From assembly GCF_020536995.1 (NCBI RefSeq), contig NC_068366.1, forward strand, positions 25,983,137 to 26,047,136: a stretch of DNA of 64,000 nucleotides, written 5' to 3'. Below the pieces are notes generated by a model that did no database searches, was not told the origin of the DNA, and worked only from the letters and a program-made list of their open reading frames with translations. Positions within the stretch are counted from its first letter, which is position 1, and the number at the start of each line of letters is the position of its first letter. Below, piece by piece: positions 1 through 12,700 of the stretch. This stretch comes from Dreissena polymorpha (Eukaryota > Mollusca > Bivalvia > Myida > Dreissenidae). The position numbers and the translations under genes were made by a program.

Positions 1-106
1 TATAAACAAAATATGCTGTGAATTAAAACAAATTGTAGCAAAGATATTTTAAACTCGGACAGAATCTCATGTTGTGTATACCCAATTAATAGAATATATA
101 TGCTAC

Positions 107-175
107 CTGAGTGTTCCGACAACGGCAGTTCGATTTCGTCGTCGGATTCGTCCCCAGATAGCGTAACGGCTGCAT
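107..175 (-). CDS. Exon 25, acidic tail; gene continues off the window
   Basis: 69 bases, phase 1-1, reading DAAVTLSGDESDDEIELPLS plus EHS. Acceptor ttttcag, donor cag|gtagca. Ends in phase 1, so further exons must lie left of position 1. Confidence 0.65.
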
Positions 176-3100
176 CTGAAAATATCAATGAAAATCTTAC
201 ACATCTTTTTTACAATTACCATCAGTGAAATCATGTCATGAAAATGGAGGCTTCTTGAAAATTTTCATCATATAAACAGATGATGTTTATTCACCAAAGT
301 ACAATATATACGTCTCAGGCATATGAAAAGAACAATATTATTTACTGCCTATTACATTCTTTGACAATTATATAGATTTATCTTCCTTTCTGTATTTTCT
401 ATTTACCATACTACTTCTTGCATCAAGAACTAATTATTTCTATTTGTAAATGTAAAATGTCTCACCAGTGCCAGTGCCGGTCCCTGTTGCCCCTTCTGAC
501 CAAGAGTCCTCGAACGAGACAGGCTCTGCTATATCTGCGGAAATACATATCTTTGATGCAATATAAATATTCTTACCGCTTCCATATGATATTATGCAAG
601 TATGTTTATAAACTATTCAGTTCACCAATCGCAATATAAGAACTACAAAAGGCATATCGACACATACAGAATATTGGATTTGAAATAGTAAAAACAAGTT
701 TTGTGAAGATGTATTGCACAAAACGATGAATAACAGAAAATTGAAACTCAAATTGTTACCTTCAAGTGATATTTCTTGGAGATTCTTCCCTTGATACCTG
801 CTGATGCTTCCATTCTCCGTCGCTATCAGCACCCGCGCTACTTTAGTTTTTTCGAGGATAGAACTTTGGAGACGGTAAACGTCAGTGTGAATATTGATGT
901 TATGCCCCATGTGATCAGCAACCATCTTTAATTCAGCGCCCGTCATATCAAGAATCTTTTCAAACATCATAAAGAATACGTTCATATATATACACTCAAT
1001 GATCAAATATATTGGGATCAGCGATATGTATCAAATATTCACAAATAGAAAACTGAATCCTTAGCAACTATACAACGTTTAAAAACTTCATTAAGGTATT
1101 ATGTATGGTGGTTTCTATACATATCATACCTGAGCCGTAGTCGCCAAATATCGTCGCATTTCTCTTGTACGGATCAGACCGGGTTGTTGCAGCCCTGGAC
1201 ATGCCTTAGTTATTGTTCTCATTGCAGTGCATCCATCCAACGGGGTGTTGTCACTTTGTCTAAGTGCAGAAAAAGAAACAAATAGAAAGAAGTTACAGAT
1301 GATGTATATGACAGTATATCGTTATTTACAGCATATGCTTTTGATATAGCAAAATGAATATTCGTTTTGGTATGCGCTATTTTAGGGATATGTACACTGG
1401 TATTTGAAAGTACTTTTTATTTCTTATGTATAGATTATTAACCCCGGTATGTTATATATGCATGCCATATATATTTATTGATAGTATTAAGAATGAAGTT
1501 TTTTTATTCTATTTTGTTGTTAATATTAAATACAAAATTTTGATACGACAACTTAAAAAATATTACGCAATCAAGTACCTCGAAAACAAAAACTCGCTTG
1601 AGCTGCTCCGGGTTTTTAACAAGTATCTCACAGCATCAATCATGTCTGGAGTCAGGAGAACGCAAACTTTCCGTAAGCTCCTCGTGGATTTTCCTCGTAC
1701 TTCGATTACTTTCATTCTGAAACATAAAACGCTGTATTTATAAATTATCGTTTTGAAACATGTACCCAAAATAATGTAAGAAATTATAATAGTCATTGTT
1801 ATTTAATATCTTTCGTCATAAAAGATAAACTTCGGACATTTTTCATATATAACTACACTATACCACACCTTTTAGAAAGAATCTTTTCCGACATATCCAG
1901 TGCATTGTATATCTCGCTATCAATGTCGTCCTGTGCTTCCATTTCCGTGAAGTCGGTTACCTTCATTTCGGAGACTTCCGCAATTCTCCTTTTATTAAAC
2001 ATGGCAATTCTGACCATTGCCATGTTTGCCGCCTTTTCCCAATGTACTCGCGTCGGATTCTCCACTTTGATGACATTTCTAAGCTGTTGAAGAAGCCAGT
2101 CTTTTAATTTTATAAGATCGGACGTCAGTGGTACCTTTGTCGGTTTATTGATATGTCTCATTTGCTGTCTTCTTTTGGCAACACAGGAAACCCTGTCATT
2201 CCAGTGTGCGTTGTATAGTTCTGTAAAATGGCGTGCTTCTTTGATCATTTGTTCGTCTTCGGTCTGGACCCCTATGCTGCTTTTCAACAATGCGATGTGT
2301 TTAATGTAGTGGCCAATAGTGAGAGCCAACTGCGGCGAGTCGCTTTCCAATGATATGTTCTTAGTAGCATTTAATACTTTCATGAAGTTCATCCCAGTTA
2401 TGAATTCTGAAAGTGGACTTTTAGCTTCATTATTCTGATGTAGTTGTTTAAGTAACCTACCAACTGTTCTCACTTTTGTTCGCACGTTATCAACGTCTTT
2501 CACCCTTTGTTCTTTTTTTTCGCCTAATCGGCACAACTTTGAACTAGCGAACTCTCGTATAAGTGGGTCATTTTTGCATAGAAGAGGAACGCCTGGGTTA
2601 GCATTAGTTTCCTTCATTCCATCAAAAAAGGATTCCAGTAGGGCATCGTCTTCGTCTATGTCCTTCATAAATGGAAATAACATGGCCTTTGCATCACGAC
2701 GGAAATTTTTTGTTGAAGGTTGTTTGTTCTTGGGCTTCAAGCAACAGTTATTTACATGAAGCCATAATGTGTCTTTGTTGTAGAACCCTAAACAATATTC
2801 ACAAGGCAAGTAGTCCGCAGAGGAATACTTCTCTTTTTGTTTGCTATTTGGTCTTCTCGCGACAACCAATTCTCCCTCGCCCCTTTCGATTACCTGCCAA
2901 ATTCAGATACAATTACTTCAATTGCAAAGTGTTTTATGTAAAACCAAGTTATACATACGACTAACCTTTATTTTTCTGGAATGAAATGAACGTTTATGAT
3001 TTCATTGGAGTATTGAAAATATTTGAGCAGTACATTAGGGATGGGGTTCTCCTATGCTGGCATATACTCATAGGTATAATGTAACAGCGACACTTGCAAG

Positions 3101-6100
3101 CCATGTGAAGCCGTGACCAATGTTTTAAAATTGTGTGTTTCGAGCATTCTTAGGTTAGTGAAAATCATTGTGTATAAGCATGATGGCAAAGGACGACGCT
3201 CTTGTCGCTATGAATAGTTTATATATAAACTGGTGGTTTAACGCTACGTTTGTTTTTCATTCATTTACTGAACAACATTCTGAAATTCTTAGGTAATATG
3301 GTTTACCAGGGTATTGTTTTTCGACGTATGGCTTAGATGAATCGTTGTAATTCGAAATATTTCAGAGTTACTGCAGCTGTATGATTCATAGTTGGACTTT
3401 AGGCGATTTAAATATATGAAAGTGACACACTATCTTTACCTGCGCGTTATGTGCAAAATTGCCTTTGTTTTCAAGTTCCAAAAGCAACGTCTTTCTCTGT
3501 TCTGATTCCGTTGATGACAGTATGATTTTCTTCACTAGTTCTTCGTCTGAATGAATGCTGATGTAGTGTGGTGCTATTTTGGACGTGAATGAACGTTTGC
3601 AGTAATAACAGTAGTTTGTTTTTCGATAGTCCCGATGCCCATCTTCCTTTTTAGAATACGTTGGCAGTGAAACTGAAAATATGTAAGTAAATAATCACTT
3701 CCATATGAAGTATAAAGATGTGTTTACACACTATACATGTATCCTCAAATTATATAGATTTAAACAATTAAGTTGAACGAAAATGCTCAAAAGGCGTTAG
3801 TTTTTTTTATCGGCTGAAAACCAGGTACAAATAAATTTTAAATGTCCGAATTGTATGTGCAAACATGATATTAAATATTCTGTGTTGTTAAGCGGTGTTT
3901 TATTCCACATTCTATATGTTTTGTTATCGGGTCTTGACCTTATAATCTCACATGATACGTGGGTTTCATTTTACGTCTCTCGTTCCCTATATCTATTTAT
4001 ATAATTTTTTTACAATGTAACGTTCTGTAACATAGCTTAACAAAACCTTACCATTCCTCATTTGGCGTCTGTATGCTTCATCTATATGTGGACATTCCTT
4101 ATTGTTGGTTGTTTCAATCTTGTTCGATTCCTTTTTCTGGGATTTAGTACTTTTACTGCCACCAACTGTTAATTTATAAAAAAAAAAAACACGAGTATAG
4201 TATATTAAAACATTTCCTGCAATATCAGAAGAGAATTGCTGAGCTAAGTTAAAAACTGTTCAAAATATTTCTTTTAAACGTATGCAAACATTTTTTTCAA
4301 GCTGATGATACTGCTGCGAGCAAAATTGCAAGCCGAAGATTTTCATTGTCGTTTCCATGAGTAGTGTTCTCCTATTTGATTTCAACAAAAACAAAAACAA
4401 GGTCAGATAACCAAATAAATAAATTCGGCCTTGAAAACATTGCTTAATTGTTTCTATCAAAGGACTGTTTAATATTCCAAAGTTCATCTTGAATTTCGGT
4501 TTCGGTTTTGAAACCTTCAAAATTTGCATGTATATTAGGTTTATTTTTTTGGTATATTATGCCTCCAAATATGAATATCTAATAAAGCGCATTAATGTTT
4601 GAGTATCAGTTTGTCATAAACGGTTGGATCATCACCTCCACGATCTAAACCACCATCGACATCATCTTGGACATAATCATCGACATCATCTTGGACATAA
4701 TCATCGACATCATCTTGGACATAATCATTGACATCATCTTGGACATAATCATCGACATCTTCGTCGAAATCATTGTCACCAGTATCATCATTGTGTTCTG
4801 TTAGGTCATCATCTTGATTTAAAAAATTAAGAAATTATAATTATTCCTTTACATGCAGCCCTTAACGGGTTGAACACATGTTTTGTACGGTCAAAATAAA
4901 CAATAAACGTGCGTTAATTGATATGAATGAAAATATGCTTACACAAATATCTATACTCTTTGCAATTAATATTATGAAACAATTATTATTATGATTTTCA
5001 AGTTCTCAATATGCATAATAATGATTCTGTACCAGAGCTCTGTGGTATGTAGTCGGAATCGCTATCTGCAGACGTATCAAAATCTTCTTTTTTGCAAAAA
5101 AAAGAAAGAATATTAAACATAAAACATATATATGTTAGTATATGTAAAGAATTGATCAAAATCTCTAAGAAATTTAAATATTCTAATATATGTGTGTCTA
5201 CTGTTGTTGTGGCGGTGAAAATAAAGTCGTGGCATATGTTACGTAATGCTTAAAAAGAAGCACCCAAAACAAGTATTACCTGTACATTGATAGTCATATG
5301 AAACGGTTACGTTCCTTTTTGGTCTTCCTTCCCCTCCTAGCGCAGCACTTGCACAGCCCGATACATCATTTTTAAGTACGTTCATTGGACCTGGAACGCA
5401 TGCTTACATTTACGCTGCGGTTACAATTTATAGTTTCTACCCGACAATGTGATACACCATATTTAATATGTTCTAAGCATCCATTATTGATTAAAGTCAA
5501 ATCAGACATCGTTCTCAAGTTTGAAATAATGTAGCTTCTTTACATATAACATTTACACATCAATTGTCAGAGCTAGACGACTACATGTATACAAGTGGAA
5601 TGTCTTACTTGTGGGTCGATATATATATATATATATATACAGCCCACATTTCCTAGGATACTCATTTAGCAATACACCATAATAGAACATATCTTTCGAA
5701 TGATTAATTACTTATATTATGTTAAGCTACGCGGCAGTGAATATGAATCATAATTTGAGTTAAATGAAAGGTAAAATATACTCAACAAAAATTGTTAAAA
5801 TATATTCATCTACTAATCAGTGTCTATCAATAATTACCTTTAACTTTAGTCTGGCCCTTTGACAGTGTTTTCCCTAATCCAACGTCATCTTCTTTGCACA
5901 CGTTGCTGGCGTAAGATGTGTATGCATTTGCATCATTATTGGTGAGCGCAACCTTTGACTCTGGAAGTGAATATGAACTTATTCCCTTGTAGTGCATGAA
6001 TCACAAATCATCATAGACAATTTAGTATTGCCCTAGTAATTCATCAATCAAAAATTCATTTTTAAATACACTTCATACTCTCAGTCTGTCTGTAGAAGAA

Positions 6101-9100
6101 GAAGCAAATAAAGACACTGTATGTTATTTCAAATTATTGATTCCAAACCGGTTCTGAAAAGAAGATATGTTTTACGATTGATGATATGTATGTTCTGGTG
6201 GGAGATATTGTGGGGTGTTTTATAGGCACGTCATAGTAATACGTATTTTCCATTTTAGTTTTCAATGGCGGTATCAAATACTAACGTGCATGTGAAAAGA
6301 GATAAAAGAGCGATTCATTACTAACCTTTTAGTTTGGGATATATGCAGATCATTTAAGATGTTTTACCAAACGAAAATAACAGATGTCATACATATGGAA
6401 TCCCATGTTGAGTAATAAAATAAATAGCACATACCAGTAGTGGAGCCCTTCTTCACATCTAAACATTCGGAATTCGGTTCATCACATGACTGTTGTGTAA
6501 AAAACCCTGTAAAGAAATGCCCAAGATGGTTTGTACATGTCAAGGTATATAATTCAATATCAAAGCGCCGCGTAATTGTTTTCTATATTCTTTAACAACA
6601 TAACGCAGGGAAGCAGGGGGTGGTATTTACACCCCACAATTTATATATGGCGCGTTGGTGTAAAGGGAGACACATGCAGAACTATTGTATGTAAGTTTTC
6701 CACGTGAAACCGAGTTTTTCAAACATTGATTGAAAAACATCCCTGTAAAAAGACCAGTCAAAAAAATATGGAGCATACTAATTAAAGTTTCGTCATTGAG
6801 GATTGATTGTATCAATGTACAATTATTTAAAGGATGCTATTTTTGTATTGTATTGTTTATATTATGTAAACATTGAACTACATTGGACAAACAACTTAAA
6901 GATAAGATGTCAAAGGTTTTAAGAGTTGTTCATGGTTAACATTGATTGAAAATGAAAAATGTACTCCAGGGAAGCGTTTAAATACGTTTAAAAAAAGTGG
7001 GGTGGTATATTCGGCCCACATTTTTTTCACACCCCACAATAAGGGTTTCATATAGAAAATCACCCCATATTTATAGTAATGTATATGCCAATTTCCTGTA
7101 GCATGCAATTTTATATGAACTAGTTACTGATTAAAGATGCTGTGTAAACATATATGCCGCCATTGGGTGCCTTGTCAAAAATCGTCTCAGCAAGAATTCC
7201 TTTACTTACGATCATCTACACATTGAGGTCATGTTATAGACACCCGGAAGTTAAAGAGGAAGTAAAACACAAGCTTCAAGACATACATAAGTATGTATGG
7301 ATGGACATACATACAGACAGACAGACAATTGCAATGCTTAATGCCTGATACATAGAAAAGTAAATTATTGAACTCAAAATAATGAAAACAAAATAGGTTC
7401 TTTTGTGTATAATTCAAGTGGACAATTCATAATAATGAAGAATGTCTTTTTTAATCTTCTAAAAGAAACCATACAGAAGCGGCAGAAAGCATTGGTATTT
7501 ACCAGGGCTCTTGCATTACTTTTCAGGAAATGAAAGGGTGCCAATTCTTTAGTATATACTTTGAATAATGTATTAATGTCTTCCAAAAATAAGGCTACTA
7601 TTGATAAGCAAAATAGAACATCTTAGTTCTGTGTTGTCTTTTTCAATCTCTGACCTAGCATCATGACCTTGACCTTTTTTGAGACCTTATTTCTTAAGTG
7701 TTTTAATTCAGCAAAACAGACCACACAAACTTTTACCTGTCTCTGGGTCCAATGTGTATCCATCTTCGTAGACTTCCTTCGTGAAGACATCATGGAGAAT
7801 CTCCACCAGTTCTTGGCCGCCAGACTTACTAGTATGCTTTACGTAACCATGGAAACCTGAAGGCAATCATATGCAGTGTAGCCATCAGCAAGACTCATAC
7901 CTTTTAATTGAATCAACTCATTTTTTGATGATCTTTTTATTAAAAATAAACAAGATGTGTTTGTGAAACACTATGTTCTCTTTTGAGCGATTTTGACCCA
8001 TTTATTTGACCGTTGACCTTGAAGGATGACCTTGCCCATAACCTTTTACCACTCAAAATGTGCAGCTCCATGAGATAAACATGCATGCCAAATATGAAGC
8101 TGCTATCTTCAATATTGCAAAGTTATGGCCAATGTTTAAGTTTGTGCAAACAAACCAACAGAAAAACAAACCAACGAACAGACAGGGCAAAAACAATATG
8201 TCCCCCAGTATAAACTGGGGGACATAAAAACGTCTTAATCTGAGAAAAAGTCTATTTACTTATATCTGTAAAATAAATAAATTTGTGTATTTGTGGTCTC
8301 TTACAATCTAGAGTTCATTTTCTTTAAAAAGAGAGTTCTTAAAAAAATCTCGGATCCCAAAAGGTACCAGTCAGACCATTCTAGTGATATTATTGGATTA
8401 TGTGCAGACTGCACAGGCTAACCTGGACAGACACTTTACCCACATGCAATAGGGCCAGTTTTCCCAAAACGAGACTCATTTCATCAAAAGATAACACAAG
8501 ACTCCTACCAGCAGCCTTATTCACGTCCTTGCCCTCTGGATTGCTGCTCTCTGGGTCCTGAACCTTAGACACTGGAGTAAGAACATCATTCATGCCAGCT
8601 ATAATCGTGACAATATCCCCTGGACCTGAAAATATACAATATCTAGCAGTATGAATCTAATAGTCCAGCTTAACCATTGCTCCAGCAAAAAGGATGCTTA
8701 CTAGCTTCTAACCATTTGTCCCTGGAGTAAATTCATATTCTAGACCTGCTATTACAGTACTTATAACACCTTGACATGAAAGCTTATGGCCAGCATCATG
8801 CGTAAACGGGTCTTATGCTATATGCGGCCGGAGAAGTTCCGGACTAGCCTGCGCATTTGCACAGACTAGTCAAGAGCTACGCTATCCACTTATGAGACTG
8901 CAAAACTTTGACTTTATAGCCGACACAGCAATGGATTTGTTTGTTCAAATTAGGGGCCGGTGTTCTGCCCATTCCCAATGGAAAAAAAGTATATAATTTT
9001 CCCAAGTGGGACCAAAAATGTCTATCAAAAGTTTCGAAAAAAGATCTAAATATTTAGTTCATCTCCCATCCACCTCTGTAAGTTGTACCTTAGTGAATAT

Positions 9101-9675
9101 CCTATTGAAAACACGTTTATTCTCAATTTTGAAACATTTGTAAGCAAAAATACAACAACAACAATAATTTCCCAATTTTAGTAAAAACGTCGCGATTTTT
9201 TGCGAAAGTGACCGGGCCCCTTCCCAAATGCTGAAAATAACTATTGCACTGAAACTCCTGTCATGACAGTGCTACTGCACTTGCTGGAATGCAGCTATGC
9301 TGGCCGAACATGGAATAAGACCCATTTTCGCATGATGGCTGAGTGGTCTAAACGATAGACTTTTACTCCGGAGGTCGGTGGTTCGAGCCCAGTTGAGGGT
9401 TACTTTTTTGTTTACTAGTATTTAATTTCATTCTTTTTTTTACTGGAGATTTTTAGATCCAATGTTTACATTTATCTATATAAAGCATTTAATGACAAAC
9501 TTCAATACATGCAAAAATCTGTGAAAAGGCCCCTTTAAAGTAACTCAGAGAATGCTGTTTGCTACTCATAAGTATCTTTAAGATATAAAATGAAGCCTTT
9601 AAAACTTGAATCTAGTATAAAAAAAGGTCTTAAATGTTATTTGAATTTTGAAGTGGGTATGGCATGTGATAAATA

Positions 9676-9718
<43 letters not shown>

Positions 9719-12700
9719 TAAGTAAGTTTTCCACATCAAATCGAGTTTATCAAACATTGATTGAAAATGAAAAATGTACTCCAGGGCAACGTTAAAATAC
9801 GTTTAAAAAAAGTGGGGTGGTATATTCGGCCCACATTTTTTTCACACCCCACAATAAGGGTTTCATATAGAAAATCACCCCATATTTATAGTAATGTCTT
9901 AGTCTTACTTAATATAATATATATTATATATTGTGACATATTACTCCAAACCCTTCTGTCATAATATATCGTTTCCATCTTAATTTCAATACCTGGCATC
10001 TGTTTCCCAACTGCCGTTGTTGTAAGGTCCACAATGTCCTTGCATCGGCTGTTAGGAACCACTGCCCTTGCACTGCGTCTTGACGATGAGACGTCTTCCT
10101 CACTGACTTCTTCAGCAAGGTTCTTAGCCACGGACAAACGAGTTTCCCCAACGTTTTGCGGAGATTTCAATATTCGTGGCATTTTATTGACCTGAGTCTC
10201 TAGCATGCTAGTTGACTGTCGTTTGTTGGAATTCTTAGGGGTTGAAATACTGTTTTCTGAATCGGAAACAATGATTTCAGTTAGCAAAGTTTAATTAATC
10301 GATCAGTAAATTAGTCACTTTTCATGGTAAATATCGTGTATAGTTATTAAAACATAATTACTAAGAGGGCAATATATATATGATATTACTAAGTGCTTCT
10401 GAAGTTTCAATGTATTAGAGTTCAGAATGCACCACAACACTTAATTCTTTAGTACCATACCATTCACATATTGATCATTTGAAATGGTATTTTTTGTGGA
10501 TTATAAATATGCATAAAAGCTGCGCTTTAAAAAAACTGGGCTTCATGCATGTGTAGAAATTAATCTCCCATCAGACTACAAAGGCTAATCTGGAAAAACA
10601 TACAAACATGCATACGGGTCTGTTTTTTCAGAGCACAGCTCATATGAAAATCTAATAGCAAACATTGTTTTGGCTTAAAGTTATTTGCTTCAAAACAAAA
10701 CCCTACTTTAAACTGTTTTATAGGTGTCTGTTTTAAATTTATGTATTAGACACAATAAATAGTTTTTAATTCAATCATCATGCTGTGATAATACAATACA
10801 TGTACACTATTTTGAAAGTTCATAGTATGCACCTGTGGAAATATTGTCTTGGACGGAAATGGCAGACATTTTTGTATAAGAACTTTCGCGTACATCATAT
10901 AACCGCTAAACCTTACCGGTATCAGTGAGTTGCTTCATTTCAAAGTCTTCGGACTCAAGTTCATTGCCTGTTTGTGTTGTACCTGGTAGTATAAAGACAT
11001 ACAAAAGATCGTAATCACATTATCGCGATTTTTTTTTATTAAACATTGAATTCTATATCATTTAACAGAGAAACGTAACAGGACACAAAGTACGTATATG
11101 CACCTCGCAACTGATATATGGGCAATAACGTGACCTAGCTGCATGACATCTCGATAATCATTTAAAAAATTGAGCCAGCTTGTATCTTAGTCTCTCTGCT
11201 AAATAATACACTTTGCTGTATCTGTTAGTGAACATTCTAATATGTTTTCCGATTGATGATATTATCTTCTGGTTGGAAATAGTGTGGGGTGTTTTATATG
11301 CACCTCATAGTTATATTTTCAAAATTTAGTTTTGAATGGCGGTATCAAATACTTACAGTGCATAGGAAAACTGATAAAAGATCGACACATTACTAATATT
11401 TTAGCTTTGGAAATATGCAGACAATTAAAGATAGTTTACAGAACGAAAATAATATATGCTATGCATATGAACTTCCATGCTGAGTAATAAAATAATTAAC
11501 CCATACCAGAAGAGGAGCCCTTCTTCACATCTAGGCCTTCGGAATTCGGTTCATCACCTGACTGTTGTGAACCTGTAAAGAAATGCTCAAGATAGTTTGT
11601 GCATGTCACGGTATATAATTCAATATCAAAGCGCCGCGTTATGTTTTATATATTATTAACAACATAGCGCAGGCAAGCAGTGAGGTAGGATACACACACC
11701 ACAATTGATTATATGGTACAAAGTATTGTTTTCATTGCATTAAACATACATATGTTGCATCATAATAATCTTTCAACAAGAGAGATGTAAGTTAATTATG
11801 TTTGTTTCAAAAAGCGCAGAAGAATGTTTGTTGGTATATCTGCTTGATGACTTCATATTTGATTTCAGTACATCTTACAAACGTTGATATGTTCAATTTT
11901 CGATTTACGATGCGAAACTTAGATTGTTGTATACATCGGACAATGTTCTCATCTATAGAAAATCATTTAATGATCTATTTACTTCTTACACTGGCATTAG
12001 CGTGGAAGACTTTGCTTCCTACCGCTTCATGAAAATAAAAAAAAGTATCGCTCTTCTCGATTTAAAACAAATATGTAATATAAAAGCATTGCGTGCCTAT
12101 CCTGATTCATTGCGCGGTATTTGTTGAGAGAAACTGCCGGGTGAGATAAGATCATCATGAAGTTACATTTTGCAATTATTAACAAAAAATTAAAAACAGT
12201 TTAAAAAAAACATGTATGTTAATATATCTACATGTTACGTACCTGCTCGTGTGGGAAATGGTGATGTAATCTCTGATTTTTTTCTTGGACGGAAATGACA
12301 GACATATTGTATCAGTAATTTCACGTAAACTACATAACCGCTAATGCTTACCGGTTTCTGTGAGTTGCTTCATTTCAAAGTCTTCGGAATCAAGTTCATT
12401 GCCTGTTTGAGTTGTACCTGGTAGTATAAAGACATACAAAAGATCGTTATCACATTATCGCTATTTTTGATTTAATATTGAATTCTATATCATTTAACAA
12501 AGAAACGTAACGGGACACAGGGGTGGTATATGCACCTAGCAACTGATATATGGTCAATAACGTGTCCTTATTGCATGTCATCTCGATAACCATTTAAAAA
12601 GTTGAGCCAGCATATATCTTAGTCTCTCTGCTAAATAATACACTTTGTTGTATCTATTAGTGAACATTACGTTTGGTTTAAAAAGATACAAACTATTCTT

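Noticed and set aside
4260-4529. 89-residue frame on the minus strand
   Set aside because: Sits in an intron between phase-matched exons 17 and 18; no features and no compatible splice sites.
7737-7856. BEN domain
   Set aside because: Spacing is suggestive, but one 40-residue exon is too short for a firm call; noted as a guess only.
11802-12127. Overlapping 67-76-residue frames on the plus strand
   Set aside because: Lie in an intron between duplicated exons, antisense to the gene, with no recognisable feature.
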